A DNA stretch of 64,000 nucleotides from an uncultured Peptoniphilus sp. (GCA_902465645.1 CABQNX010000003.1:26103-90102); one strand, 5' to 3'; shown: positions 50,783 to 59,468, counted from the stretch's first letter. Numbers and translations are program-made. Notes: a model not told the origin generated them from the sequence alone.

Positions 50783-51912
50783 TTTCTATTATTTGTCTTG
50801 TTTGAAGTCCTATTAGAGTTATAGTCTTCATCAGAAGAATTTTCTTGAATTCCCTCTTCCTTTATTCTTTCTCTTAACTCTCTATCCCTCATCTTTTGTT
50901 CTGCCTCTGCCCTCTCGGCATCTGTCATATTGGCAAGTTCTTCTTCTGTATAGTTTACTACTTCCTCTTGGTCATCAGGATTATTTCTAAGTCTTTCTAA
51001 CTCAGAAGCTTGGTAGATTGCATCCTTCTTGTCAACATAATAAAGAGGGGACCCCTTCTTCATGTGACCTTCAAGAGTCTTCATATCAATGTTTTCCTTG
51101 TCAAGACTTACCCCATAGTAGGCAAGATAGGAAAGCTGTCCGTAGTTCATGTCTGTTTCAATGTGCTTGTTTGCAATGGAAACTAATTTTGGAAGCTTTA
51201 GTAGCATCTTAGGTGACTTCATCTTGTCAAAGATCTTCATGATAAAGTCTTGTTGGGCCTTGATCCTGTCAAGATCTTGGTCCTTGTAAAGCTTTCTTAT
51301 CCTAAGATATTTTACTGAGTCCTTTCCATCTAAGAGGTGGAGACCCTCTTCAAAGTTGATTTCTAATGGTGGCACAGTTGATGGGTCAGTGTACTTGTAC
51401 TCTGGTGTGTAAACTTCTACACCACCAATTGCATCAACAAGTTCTTCAACTGCTTCGTAGTTAACAGTGACATAGTGGGAAATTTTTATACCAAGTAGGT
51501 CCTCAACACTGGAAACTTGTAAGTCAATTCCTCCACGAGAGTAGGCTGCGTTCATCCTATAATTGTCATATCCCTTTATCTTGTAGTATGTATCTCTTGG
51601 GATGGATGTAAGTCTAACCCTGTCGTATTTAGGATCAATTGATAGAACCATAATTGTGTCTGCCCTCTTAGAATTTTTATCAACTTCATAAGTCACATCA
51701 CTTGAGTCAATTCCAATTAAAAGGATATTTACAATGTCTTCTTCCTCATTAAAGATGGAAATCTTTTCTGGCTCTTGAACTTCTTCTTTATTGTTAATTT
51801 TGTTTTCATTATCTAATTTTTGTCCTCTTGGCGCAAATATAAAGGTAAGTCCCAAGGCACCAAGAAGGAGTATAACAGTAAGGAATACAAATATTCTGTA
51901 AATATGTTTCAT
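50779..51912 (-). CDS. LytR-CpsA-Psr (LCP) family wall-polymer transferase
   Basis: A 377-residue type II membrane protein: one N-terminal helix (5-27), a Lys/Glu-rich linker, then the LCP domain. Signatures are NILLIGIDSSD near 63-73, SKRADTIMVLSIDP near 81-94, the Arg-rich SIPRDTYYKIKGYDNYRMNAAYSRGG near 103-128 (two stretches), and LLDGKDSVKYLRIRKLYKDQDLDRIKAQQDFI near 192-223. These enzymes move polymers from undecaprenyl pyrophosphate onto peptidoglycan or proteins. The C-terminal 60 residues are charged and disordered. It is monocistronic. Confidence 0.93.
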   Translation of the reverse strand: MKHIYRIFVFLTVILLLGALGLTFIFAPRGQKLDNENKINNKEEVQEPEKISIFNEEEDIVNILLIGIDSSDVTYEVDKNSKRADTIMVLSIDPKYDRVRLTSIPRDTYYKIKGYDNYRMNAAYSRGGIDLQVSSVEDLLGIKISHYVTVNYEAVEELVDAIGGVEVYTPEYKYTDPSTVPPLEINFEEGLHLLDGKDSVKYLRIRKLYKDQDLDRIKAQQDFIMKIFDKMKSPKMLLKLPKLVSIANKHIETDMNYGQLSYLAYYGVSLDKENIDMKTLEGHMKKGSPLYYVDKKDAIYQASELERLRNNPDDQEEVVNYTEEELANMTDAERAEAEQKMRDRELRERIKEEGIQENSSDEDYNSNRTSNKTNNRN

Positions 51913-52007
51913 GTTAACCTCCTAAAATAAGTCTATATAAAATAAGCCAATATTTCAATACTTTTATTAATATGCTAAATTAATTTCTTATTGGGTAAAG
52001 TATAAGT

Positions 52008-52709
52008 ATGAAAATATTATTAGATGCAGACGGTTCGCCAGTTAGAAAAATAGTTGAAGACCTCTCAAAGAAATATGGAGCAAGGCTTGTCACTGTGAAA
52101 AACTATAGCCAAGACTTCACCCCTTCCTATGGTCAAGTGGTTGATGTTGACGTCACAAAGGAAGCGGCTGATATTTATATAGCCAACCAGGCAAGAGAGG
52201 ATGACCTTGTCATAACTAACGACAGGGGACTTGCTTCTCTTGGCCTATCCAAGGGAGCCAGGGTCCTGGACTTTCAAGGTGACTTCATAGACGATGACAA
52301 CATCATGGTCCTTCTTGCCAGCCGCCACTTCAACAAGAAGATGAGAGATCGAAAATTTTTTTCTAATATACCTAAGAGAGAAAAATCACTGGACCAGGAT
52401 TTTTATAATTCACTAGATAAATTTTTGGAGGGAATAAATATGTTGACACTTTTTGTTTCAAACCTTTGCCCAGATTGTCCACCGGCAATAGAAGAGATAA
52501 AAAAGAAGGATATAAAATGTGAGATTGTAGACATAACTTCTTCAATGGCAAGTCTCAAGAAATTTTTAAAGGAAAGAGACTTTTCAGATGCCTTTGATGA
52601 AATAGTAGAAGAAAATAGGGTTGGTGTCCCTTGCCTCATGCGTGATGACGAATTTTTCTTCTTTGATGGAGATTTAGATGAATTTTTAGGAGGATTAAAT
52701 GGAATTTAA
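52008..52709 (+). CDS. YaiI/YqxD-like (DUF188) protein fused to a glutaredoxin-like domain
   Basis: A 233-residue fusion. Residues 1-143 form the DUF188/YaiI PIN-like nuclease-fold domain: MKILLDADGSPVRKIV, DVDVTKEAADIYIANQA and LVITNDRGLASLGLSKGA. From Met145 a thioredoxin-fold domain follows: LTLFVSNLCPDCPPAIEEI with a CPDC pair, then NRVGVPCLMRDDEFFFFDG with the cis-Pro. An internal GGAGGG site before ATG 52440-52442 could give the second domain separately (89 residues). Function of DUF188 is unknown. The nitroreductase gene overlaps its end by 11 bp, so a redox link is likely. Confidence 0.82.
   Translation: MKILLDADGSPVRKIVEDLSKKYGARLVTVKNYSQDFTPSYGQVVDVDVTKEAADIYIANQAREDDLVITNDRGLASLGLSKGARVLDFQGDFIDDDNIMVLLASRHFNKKMRDRKFFSNIPKREKSLDQDFYNSLDKFLEGINMLTLFVSNLCPDCPPAIEEIKKKDIKCEIVDITSSMASLKKFLKERDFSDAFDEIVEENRVGVPCLMRDDEFFFFDGDLDEFLGGLNGI
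52440..52709 (+). other. Internal in-frame start for the glutaredoxin-like domain
   Basis: Within the fusion gene, GGAGGG lies 7 bases before an in-frame ATG at the exact domain border. A free 89-residue glutaredoxin-like protein may be translated from here in addition to, or rather than, the fusion. No sequence evidence decides between the two. Confidence 0.45.
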
Positions 52710-53244
52710 AGAATTTATAGATTTAGCAAAAGTAAGACAATCCTGCAGGTCCTATAACCCTGACAGAGAAGTTGAAGACGTGAAACTTGATGCCTGCCTT
52801 GAATCCATGAAGCTTTCACCTTCTGCTTGTAATGCTCAGCCTTATTTTTATTATATTGTAAAGGGTGACGAAGCCAAAAATGTTAGAGACCTCTTGCAAC
52901 TAGGCAAGATGAATTCCTTCGCCAAGGACGTCAATGCCTTTGCAGTGGTGACAGAAGAGAATTACAATCTTTCTGCCAAACTTGGTTCATCTGTAAAGAA
53001 CCAAGACTACAAGTCCATTGACATAGGAATCTCAGCAGCCTACTTTACAGCACAAGCCACAAGCCTTGGACTTTCCACTTGCAAAATGGGTTGGTTCGAC
53101 GAAGAGAAACTCCAAAAGTACCTTGGAACTAAGTCTAGAATTAGACTTGTAATAGCTATAGGATACGCAAAAGATGACACAATTCGTGAGAAAAAAAGAA
53201 AATCTTCTGACGCCATTTATAAAATAGTTTCAGAAGATAAATAA
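52699..53244 (+). CDS. Nitroreductase-family FMN oxidoreductase
   Basis: A 181-residue flavoprotein. The N-terminus FIDLAKVRQSCRSYNPDREV holds the FMN-phosphate Arg pair, SPSACNAQPYFYYIV near 40-54 the Ser/Asn contacts, and ISAAYFTAQATSLGLSTCKMGWF near 111-133 the central helix. IGYAKDDT and a basic KKRKS near the end complete the fold. The substrate is unknown (nitro compounds or enones in relatives). It overlaps the DUF188-glutaredoxin gene by 11 bp and has AGGAGG in front of ATG. Confidence 0.9.
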   Translation: MEFKEFIDLAKVRQSCRSYNPDREVEDVKLDACLESMKLSPSACNAQPYFYYIVKGDEAKNVRDLLQLGKMNSFAKDVNAFAVVTEENYNLSAKLGSSVKNQDYKSIDIGISAAYFTAQATSLGLSTCKMGWFDEEKLQKYLGTKSRIRLVIAIGYAKDDTIREKKRKSSDAIYKIVSEDK

Positions 53245-53257
53245 AAAGATAAATTTA

Positions 53258-53288
53258 TGACTAGGTCTTAGGACCTAGTTTTTTTATT
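53258..53288 (+). terminator. Terminator of the nitroreductase operon
   Basis: Stem ACTAGGTC-TTAG-GACCTAGT followed by TTTTTTTA; it lies between convergent operons and touches the stop codon of the regulator gene. Confidence 0.9.
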
Positions 53289-53874
53289 ACATAAGGGGCC
53301 TGAGATAGCCCATCTCAAGGGCGATCTTGCAGGCCTCAATGGCATTCTTGGCACCAAGCTTTCCATAAATATTTGCCAGGTGGTTGTAGAGGGTTCTCTC
53401 GCTGATGTAGAGTTTATCTGCAATTTCTTTTTTTGTCAAACCACTTAAGACTTCTAATAAAATCTCCTCTTCCCTCCTTGTAAGGGGTTCAATTATTTTC
53501 TCGTCCCCATCGAAGGAAATTTTTTCGTCCTTGTAGACCCTCTCAAGTCTTTCTATGACCTCATCAACATCAAGGGACTTGTTTATAAAGTCCTTGGCTC
53601 CCTTTTCTAGGGCCAGCCTCTTGTAGTTTATCATGTCGTAGGAAGTCAGAATAACAATTTTTTTATTTTTATCATAGATCTTATCTAAGATGTCAAAGCC
53701 CGTATCCTCTTCCTTGAGGTTTATATCCAAGATTATTATGTCGTAGTCACCCTCCACTTCCTCATAAAACTTTTTTATGTCGCTGGTGTAGGTGCAAGAA
53801 ATCCCCCTCTCTTCCAAGAGGAGCTTCAGGCTCTCACCAAAAATTTTGTGGTCATCTAATAAAAGAATTTTCAT
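53287..53874 (-). CDS. NarL/FixJ-family response regulator
   Basis: A 195-residue regulator. The receiver domain has LLLDDHKIFGESL, phospho-acceptor Asp51 in DIIILDINL and the conserved Lys in KDFINKSLD near 106. The LuxR-type helix-turn-helix (LTRREEEILLEVLSGLTKKEIADKLYISERTL, about 130-161 in two pieces) follows. The start overlaps the kinase gene by 23 bp. It is the last gene of a six- or seven-gene leftward operon and probably controls the ABC genes in the same operon. Confidence 0.92.
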   Translation of the reverse strand: MKILLLDDHKIFGESLKLLLEERGISCTYTSDIKKFYEEVEGDYDIIILDINLKEEDTGFDILDKIYDKNKKIVILTSYDMINYKRLALEKGAKDFINKSLDVDEVIERLERVYKDEKISFDGDEKIIEPLTRREEEILLEVLSGLTKKEIADKLYISERTLYNHLANIYGKLGAKNAIEACKIALEMGYLRPLM

Positions 53875-54580
53875 CTCTGTACCTTCTTATTTTTATTTTC
53901 GTGTAAAGACTTCCATCCCTGTCCTCATAAGAGATTTCCCCTTCCTTAGAGGTCACAAGGACCTTCAAAAGGAGGACACCCTTCTTTGAGTCTTCAATAT
54001 TCTTGAAGTCTTCCTCTCTCATGCCGTCACTTTCAACTTCCATAACAATAAATTCCTCATCTTCATAAAGCCTATAAAAAATATAGGAAGCCTCTGAATG
54101 CTTGTAGATGTTGTTGACAAGCTCCTTAGTAATAGTTGATATAAGCCTAACTTCTTCCTTGCTCGCATTTCCTCTTAGGGTCTCAGAAATTTTTTCATCT
54201 ATCCTAGTCTTCTTATCTGGATAAAGACTGGCAAGATTTTCAAAAACTCCCTGAATGTTTTCTTCTATGCCAAAGTCTTCAAAGAGCCTAGTTTGATAGA
54301 ACTTCATAATTTCCCTAAGCCTTCCATTTAAATTTGTAAGGATGTTCCCTGCCAGGTCCACCCTTGGGTCCCTCAGGCTCAAATAGTTTTTGGCTGCAAA
54401 AATATATTGGAGGACTTCATCGTGGATGAGCCTTGCAAAGTTCTCACGCTCTTCGCCAAGATAGTCAGACATGTAAAAAAGTTTAAAGACTTCTTCATAG
54501 ACATCTTCCCTGTCCTTGAGGAAGAGAAAAAACAAGAGACAGTAGGCAAAAAATATTATTTGGTAGAAGATATGGATCAC
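53852..54580 (-). CDS. Sensor kinase C-terminal part (NarL-type partner), split from its membrane domain
   Basis: A 242-residue reading from GTG 54578-54580: one membrane helix (7-20), HisKA_3-like segment ENFARLIHDEVLQYIF with His near 53, then an ATPase domain with ITKELVNNIYKHSEA (N box) near 145-160. The G1 region is poor (MEVESDGM instead of DNG). It is in the same frame as the 142-aa membrane protein just upstream, separated only by TAG and two codons. The two readings together equal one typical 380-residue polytopic kinase. Either a nonsense mutation or a natural split; an AGGGG site three bases before GTG would allow restart. Confidence 0.7.
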   Translation of the reverse strand: MIHIFYQIIFFAYCLLFFLFLKDREDVYEEVFKLFYMSDYLGEERENFARLIHDEVLQYIFAAKNYLSLRDPRVDLAGNILTNLNGRLREIMKFYQTRLFEDFGIEENIQGVFENLASLYPDKKTRIDEKISETLRGNASKEEVRLISTITKELVNNIYKHSEASYIFYRLYEDEEFIVMEVESDGMREEDFKNIEDSKKGVLLLKVLVTSKEGEISYEDRDGSLYTKIKIRRYRDENSFIR

Positions 54581-54586
54581 TGGCCC

Positions 54587-55015
54587 CTATAGGTCAAGGA
54601 GATAAATTATGGCTGTGAAGACAAGTAATAGGACAAGGGTAGCAACCTGGGTCATCTTCTTTGAGACTGGAAGGATACTAATGTAACTTGCCCTCTCAGG
54701 TCTTAGGTTCTTCTTAATATAGATAAGACTTGTTACAAGTCCAAGGCCCATAAAAATTATTGGACTTAAGTTTTTATTTAGGGCCAGGGCAAAAAAGAAG
54801 AAGGAAAGAAAAATAATCACTCCATGACTTTTCTTGTCTTCTTCCTTGCTTATCTCTGTGTGAATAAAGCCGTAGATAATTCCTATGATTAAAAGGCTCA
54901 TTAGGTTCATGAGGGCTTGACCTTCTATTAGGTCCCCAAGTTTATAAAGCCATGCCCAATAGAAAATTAGGGCAACTTGGCAAATTATGATTTTTAAAAT
55001 TCTCTTCCCCATCAA
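54587..55015 (-). CDS. Polytopic membrane protein, probable sensor domain of the split kinase
   Basis: A 142-residue protein with about five membrane helices (9-27, 35-50, 66-82, 86-98, 121-139). No family is recognised alone. Its frame continues past a single TAG (54587-54589) into the histidine-kinase reading at 54580, matching the order membrane sensor-kinase of NarL-type sensors. Its start overlaps the upstream permease stop by 4 bp. See the kinase entry for the interruption. Confidence 0.65.
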   Translation of the reverse strand: MMGKRILKIIICQVALIFYWAWLYKLGDLIEGQALMNLMSLLIIGIIYGFIHTEISKEEDKKSHGVIIFLSFFFFALALNKNLSPIIFMGLGLVTSLIYIKKNLRPERASYISILPVSKKMTQVATLVLLLVFTAIIYLLDL

Positions 55016-55644
55016 AAGTAGGTCACTCCAATCCTCTCCTTGTTTGTCCTAAGGACCATAAAAATATTTATAACAATTAAAATTAAAAACTTGCTTATCA
55101 AGTACAATTCTATCACAGAAGTGAAAATATAAATATTAGTTGAGATCACCAAGATAAGAGCTCCCAAGAGAATTATTTTGTTTTGAATCCCCGCCATCTT
55201 ATTCATATTTTCTGTGTTTAAAATTTTTAAAATTAAAAAATTTGTGTAGAGACCAGCTGTAAGTAAGAAGTTAAAAATTTCTAGGACTCCAATTTTTGTC
55301 TTGAAGGCAAAAAATATTAGGGATGGCAAGAGGGTAAGAAAGCTGGCTAGGTAGATGGCTCCAAAATATTTTATGACTAAGAATTTTATTCCAACCCCAT
55401 TGGCAAGGAAAAACTCGATTTTCTTCCTTATCTTGTCCTCTTGGAGGGTCCCCTTGGAAAATTCTAGGGCGAAAATCAAAAAGATAAGGGCAAGTCCTTC
55501 TGTCCCCATAAATCTTGATAGGCTTGTATCCTTTTCAAGAGAAAGGCTTGAAAGGTAGGTGAAGACGAGACCAAAAAATCCCATTAAGAGGGCATTCTTG
55601 TCCAAGATTTTCTTTAGGTCAAGACCAATTAATTTTAAGACCAA
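55012..55644 (-). CDS. ABC transporter permease-like membrane protein (2)
   Basis: A 210-residue membrane protein with six hydrophobic segments and a charged loop (KGTLQEDKIRKKIEFFLANGVGIKFLVIKYFGA, about 65-98, in two stretches) typical of ABC-2-type permeases. No strong family signature. Gene order (ATPase, permease, permease, sensor, regulator) supports the assignment. It overlaps its neighbours by 10 bp upstream and 4 bp downstream. Confidence 0.65.
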   Translation of the reverse strand: MVLKLIGLDLKKILDKNALLMGFFGLVFTYLSSLSLEKDTSLSRFMGTEGLALIFLIFALEFSKGTLQEDKIRKKIEFFLANGVGIKFLVIKYFGAIYLASFLTLLPSLIFFAFKTKIGVLEIFNFLLTAGLYTNFLILKILNTENMNKMAGIQNKIILLGALILVISTNIYIFTSVIELYLISKFLILIVINIFMVLRTNKERIGVTYF

Positions 55645-56336
55645 ACTGAACTCACCTCCATGACTTTTTCATTGTCCATCATTTTAAGTTGATACAATGA
55701 ATAAAGACCCAAGCCAAGTCCAAGGATTAGATTAAAAATAATTAAAAATACATTTAAGTCCAAGTTCATAGATCCTAGAAGACCTAAAATTCTTCCAGAA
55801 AAATTCCCCAAAAGATAAATTCCAAGACTTGTGCTAAAGAAAAGAATATTTTTGAAAAACTTAAAATTCTTCCTATACATTGCCATGACGTTAAGGGTCA
55901 AGATCAAAAAATAATGAAGGACGATGCAAGAAAGATAGAGGGCTATAAAGGACTTGTCCAAGTCACAAATAAGATAAGTTCCAAAAAAGATTGCAAAGGA
56001 AGGAAGGGATGAAAGCCTCCAGTTTTCTATTGTGTAAGCTGTAATAATTTCCCTTGCTTCAAGACCAGTCCCCAACAAAAATTCCAACCTCCCACTTAGC
56101 TTGTCCTTGAGACTTAGGTTTACAAGGACTACGTTGGACCCAATTATCCCAAAACCAAGTATAAGGGCGTAGGTCATGAGGATGACAAAATCTTCTCCCT
56201 TTGATCTTAAGAGAAACTTGTAAAGACCAAGAAGATAGGCAAAGGTGATTACAAGAAATAAAACTGTGTTGATAATCACTTCCTTATCCCTAAATATTAG
56301 GTATCTAGCAGCCTTGTTTAGATCCTTGTCTTTCAT
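55635..56336 (-). CDS. ABC transporter permease-like membrane protein (1)
   Basis: A 233-residue membrane protein with six hydrophobic segments; the first begins near residue 19. The loop LKDKLSGRLEFLLGTGLEAREIITAYTIE (about 75-103, in two stretches) matches the same position in the second permease, so the two are probably diverged paralogues forming a heterodimer. It overlaps the ATPase gene by 4 bp. Substrate is unknown. Confidence 0.68.
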   Translation of the reverse strand: MKDKDLNKAARYLIFRDKEVIINTVLFLVITFAYLLGLYKFLLRSKGEDFVILMTYALILGFGIIGSNVVLVNLSLKDKLSGRLEFLLGTGLEAREIITAYTIENWRLSSLPSFAIFFGTYLICDLDKSFIALYLSCIVLHYFLILTLNVMAMYRKNFKFFKNILFFSTSLGIYLLGNFSGRILGLLGSMNLDLNVFLIIFNLILGLGLGLYSLYQLKMMDNEKVMEVSSVWS

Positions 56337-56992
56337 TTTGACCCCTCCTCTATAAATAAGTCCTCAAGATTTTCTCCAAGCTTAGAAACTTCTTTGGTGA
56401 ATAAAATTTTTCCATCCTTGATCATGGTCACGATGTCTGCAACTTTTTCAATCTCTGACAAGTCGTGAGAAGTTATGACAATAGTCTTGCCTTGGTCTTT
56501 TAAAATTTTTATAATTTTTCTAATTTCCACTCGAGATAGGGGGTCTACTCCTGACGTCACTTCGTCTAGGAAGATAATATCCCTATCCATTAGGACAATG
56601 ATGAGAAGGGATAGCTTCCTCTTCATCCCCTTGGAGTAAGTTGACACCTTTCTGTCTAGGTCATCAGTAATTCCCAGTATGTCTGCGTAAGTCTTGTAGT
56701 CATCCTTCTTATAATTAAAGTAGAGAGAATAAATATTTATATTTTCCATCCCAGTCTTGTCTTCGTAGAGGTAGTCATTTTCAAGTAGCATGGCATAGGA
56801 GCCCTTGACTTCAACGTGGCCCTTGCACTTGTAAATCCCTGTCAAGATCCTCAAGAGACTTGTCTTGCCAGACCCGTTTGGGCCCACAAGAGCGTGGACA
56901 GTTTTTTCCCTTATAGACAAAGAAAAATCACAAAAGACTTCCTTGTCCTTAAAGGATTTCTCAATATTTTCAACAAGTATTATGTCTTTCAT
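56333..56992 (-). CDS. ABC transporter ATP-binding protein
   Basis: A 219-residue ATPase. Walker A is ALVGPNGSGKTSLLR (about 34-48), the signature region reads STYSKGMKRKLSLLI near 117-131 (a YSKGMKRK variant usual in CcmA/ABC-2-type exporters), and Walker B is IIFLDEVTSGVDPLSR near 138-153. It is encoded ahead of two permeases and the sensor-regulator pair, with 4-bp overlaps, so one operon encodes exporter and control system. A 49-aa membrane protein gene lies 51 bp upstream. Confidence 0.9.
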   Translation of the reverse strand: MKDIILVENIEKSFKDKEVFCDFSLSIREKTVHALVGPNGSGKTSLLRILTGIYKCKGHVEVKGSYAMLLENDYLYEDKTGMENINIYSLYFNYKKDDYKTYADILGITDDLDRKVSTYSKGMKRKLSLLIIVLMDRDIIFLDEVTSGVDPLSRVEIRKIIKILKDQGKTIVITSHDLSEIEKVADIVTMIKDGKILFTKEVSKLGENLEDLFIEEGSK

Positions 56993-57043
56993 ATTGCCTC
57001 CTTAGACTGCAAGTCTCCTGTGATTTTGTTTTTCTTTTTAAGT

Positions 57044-57193
57044 TTAATAATTCAAAGACTTTAAGATGCATCCCAAGACTGTCAGGATGATTCCCAAGTA
57101 TTTTTTCTTTTTCTTGTCCTTCTCCAGGATAAAACTTGCAAAAATAAAAATTCCAACAAATAATATAATATTTGATAATGTTAAGTATTTCAT
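57044..57193 (-). CDS. Small membrane protein, 49 aa
   Basis: A short gene starting at ATG 57191-57193, with GGAG seven bases upstream. The product has two hydrophobic segments (5-22 and 32-44) joined by a basic turn (LEKDKKKKKY). It stands 51 bp before the ABC ATPase gene in the same direction, with no terminator between, so it is probably the first gene of that operon. No family recognised. Confidence 0.6.
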   Translation of the reverse strand: MKYLTLSNIILFVGIFIFASFILEKDKKKKKYLGIILTVLGCILKSLNY

Positions 57194-57320
57194 TTCTAAC
57201 TCCATTCTAATTTTTTATGGTAATAACTTCATGAGTAATAACTGCAAGATTTTACATTTTACTTTAAAAAATTTTTCAACTCAACTTATAAAATAATTTT
57301 ATAAGTTTTTGGACAAAATA

Positions 57321-57345
57321 AAAGAGGAGGCTAAACCTCCTCAAA
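57321..57345 (-). terminator. Terminator of the fRMsr gene
   Basis: Reverse-strand stem GAGGAGG-TTTAG-CCTCCTC followed by TTTTATTTTG. Confidence 0.8.
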
Positions 57346-57346
57346 T

Positions 57347-57835
57347 TTATTTAGATAATTCTTCTTCCATGGCCTTCACAAGTTCTCTAAATTTTTCTTC
57401 TTCAAGACTTGTAAAGCGGCCTATGCTTGGTGAGTCTAGGTCCAAGACTCCTATAACCTCATCTTTAACAAGGATTGGCAAGACTAATTCTGAATTAGAA
57501 GCCGAGTCACAGGCAACGTGTCCTGGAAAATCGTGAACATTTTCTACCCTCATGACTTTTTTATCCTTCCAGGCTGCCACGCAAACTCCTTCTTCAGCAA
57601 GTCTTGTGCAAGCAGGTAGCCCCTGGAAGGGTCCCAAGACCAATTCACCTTCCTTCACAAGATAAAAGCCTGCCCAGTTTAGATTTTCCACTACATTAAA
57701 AATTATAGAAGAAATATTTGCCATCATGGCTATCATGTCGTCTTCGGTTTTTATTGTAGCCTTGCCAAAGTCCACCATGTAGTCAAGTCTTTCTTTATTG
57801 TCCAAGTTTTCTATTCCCTTAATTTCTAAAGTCAT
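57347..57835 (-). CDS. msrC: Free methionine-(R)-sulfoxide reductase (GAF domain)
   Basis: A 162-residue single GAF domain that reduces free Met-R-sulfoxide. The family-specific cysteines are all present: GPFQGLPACTR (about residue 81), EEGVCVAAW (about 90) and FPGHVACDSASNSELVLP (about 113), the last being the usual catalytic one. NWAGFYLV near 53 is also conserved. Its role is oxidative repair. It is the last gene of a leftward group with the amidohydrolase and permease; 6 bp separate it from the amidohydrolase stop. Confidence 0.92.
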   Translation of the reverse strand: MTLEIKGIENLDNKERLDYMVDFGKATIKTEDDMIAMMANISSIIFNVVENLNWAGFYLVKEGELVLGPFQGLPACTRLAEEGVCVAAWKDKKVMRVENVHDFPGHVACDSASNSELVLPILVKDEVIGVLDLDSPSIGRFTSLEEEKFRELVKAMEEELSK

Positions 57836-57841
57836 ATTTCC

Positions 57842-59467
57842 TCATCTTTTGTAAACTACATTTCCACCAACAATTGTCATCCTTGGCTTAATGTCTTTTA
57901 TTTCCATTGGGTCAATTGTAAAGATGTCCTCGTCTAAGACTACAAAGTCAGCCAAGAAATCTTTTTTGATCCTTCCCTTGATGTCTTCTTGGAATTCTAC
58001 ATAGGCAGATTCAACTGTGTAGGCATCAATGGCTTCGTAGATGTCCACACATTCCTTAGGATAAAATCCTCCTTCAGGATTTCCCTTCTTGTCCTTACGA
58101 GTTACAGCCATGTAAATATTTGGGAAAGGATTTAGATTTTCTACTGGTGCATCAGTTCCATAGGCTACGTGGGCTCCAAGGTCCTTTAGGCTCTTGAAGG
58201 CATAGGATGTGGAGGCAAGTTCTTTGCCACACCTGTCTTCCACAACTTGCATGTCGTAGTCCAAGAAGATTGGCTGTGCCATTACGCAGATGTCATCTCT
58301 TGCAATCCTATCAACTAATTCCTTGTCAGTAATTTGGCAGTGAACAAGAGTGTGACGGAGTTTGTTTTCTCCATCAACAAAGGAATCTTCATAGCACTTT
58401 ATCGTGTCTTCAATGGCCTTGTCCCCAATAACGTGAGTTATAACTTGAAGATTGTTCTCTGATGCAAGGTTCACGTACTTTCTCATCTCTTCGTCCTTGA
58501 TCCAAGGTAGTCCGTGGTTGTCTTTGTCGTCATTGTAGCCATCACGCATTAGGGCAGTCCTTGCACCAAGTGAACCGTCCTTAAAGAGTTTTAAAGGTCC
58601 AAGTTTTAAGTAATTTGTATCATATTCCTTGTCCTTCTTAGAGTATTCTCCTGAACTTAAATAATTTTCAAATTCTCCAAAGTCGTTAAAGCAAACTTGG
58701 TGTCTGTATCTAATTTTTTTGTTTTCCTTATAAATATCCTTTAAGAGGTCAAAGGCCACAGGTCCATTCATAAAAGTTGTCCCAACGTCATTGGATTGAA
58801 CTGATGTAAGTCCACAAGATACTGCGTAGTCCATAGTTTCTATTAGCATTTCACGTCTTTCTTCAAGGGTGAAGTCAGGTATTACGTCCTTGGCAAAATT
58901 GCAGGCATTGGCTGTGTAAATCCCAGATGGGTAGCCATCATCGCCAATCAAAAATTCGCCGTCAGGATATTGTGGGCTGTCCTTTGTTAGTCCAAGGATT
59001 TCTATAACCTTTGTGTTTGATGAAACTATGTGACCGCAAACTCTTTCAAGAACTATGGGGATTTCTGTAGAAATTTTATCTAAGTCAAATCGATTTGGTA
59101 TCCTCTTGTCTCCCTTAAAGAAGTCTTGGTTCCAGCCAATAGCGTGGATCCCCTTTTCACATCTCTTGGGATTTTTTTCCATGAAGATCTTGCATCTATC
59201 AATCATTTCTTGAATGGATTCAACTCCTTCGATGTCAACTTGGTTCATGCTTTCGCCAAATTGCATAAAGTGAAGGTGGGAATCGTTAAGACCAGGTATA
59301 ACTGTTCTTCCTTCAAGGTCAATTTTTTCTACATCTTCTTGATCATATTTTTTTACAAGGTCTTCTGTTTTTCCAACTTCTTTTATAAATTCCCCTTCAA
59401 GGTAGATTGCCTCTTGAAATTCATCTCTATTGACATAAACTTTTCCATTGTAAAATAATTTTTTCAT
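57842..59467 (-). CDS. YtcJ-like metal-dependent amidohydrolase
   Basis: A 541-residue amidohydrolase. The N-terminal beta domain leads to IPGLNDSHLHFMQFG near 54-68 (HxH metal site). VITHVIGDKAIEDTI near 336-350 and LVHCQITDKELVDRI near 373-387 supply further His ligands, and VAYGTDAPVENLNPF near 437-451 the catalytic Asp. GRIKKDFLADFVVLDED near the C-terminus is typical. YtcJ/LAF3-like enzymes cleave amides, but substrates are mostly unknown. The gene starts 2 bp downstream of the amino-acid permease gene, so the permease may bring in its substrate. Confidence 0.9.
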   Translation of the reverse strand: MKKLFYNGKVYVNRDEFQEAIYLEGEFIKEVGKTEDLVKKYDQEDVEKIDLEGRTVIPGLNDSHLHFMQFGESMNQVDIEGVESIQEMIDRCKIFMEKNPKRCEKGIHAIGWNQDFFKGDKRIPNRFDLDKISTEIPIVLERVCGHIVSSNTKVIEILGLTKDSPQYPDGEFLIGDDGYPSGIYTANACNFAKDVIPDFTLEERREMLIETMDYAVSCGLTSVQSNDVGTTFMNGPVAFDLLKDIYKENKKIRYRHQVCFNDFGEFENYLSSGEYSKKDKEYDTNYLKLGPLKLFKDGSLGARTALMRDGYNDDKDNHGLPWIKDEEMRKYVNLASENNLQVITHVIGDKAIEDTIKCYEDSFVDGENKLRHTLVHCQITDKELVDRIARDDICVMAQPIFLDYDMQVVEDRCGKELASTSYAFKSLKDLGAHVAYGTDAPVENLNPFPNIYMAVTRKDKKGNPEGGFYPKECVDIYEAIDAYTVESAYVEFQEDIKGRIKKDFLADFVVLDEDIFTIDPMEIKDIKPRMTIVGGNVVYKR

Positions 59468-59468
59468 C

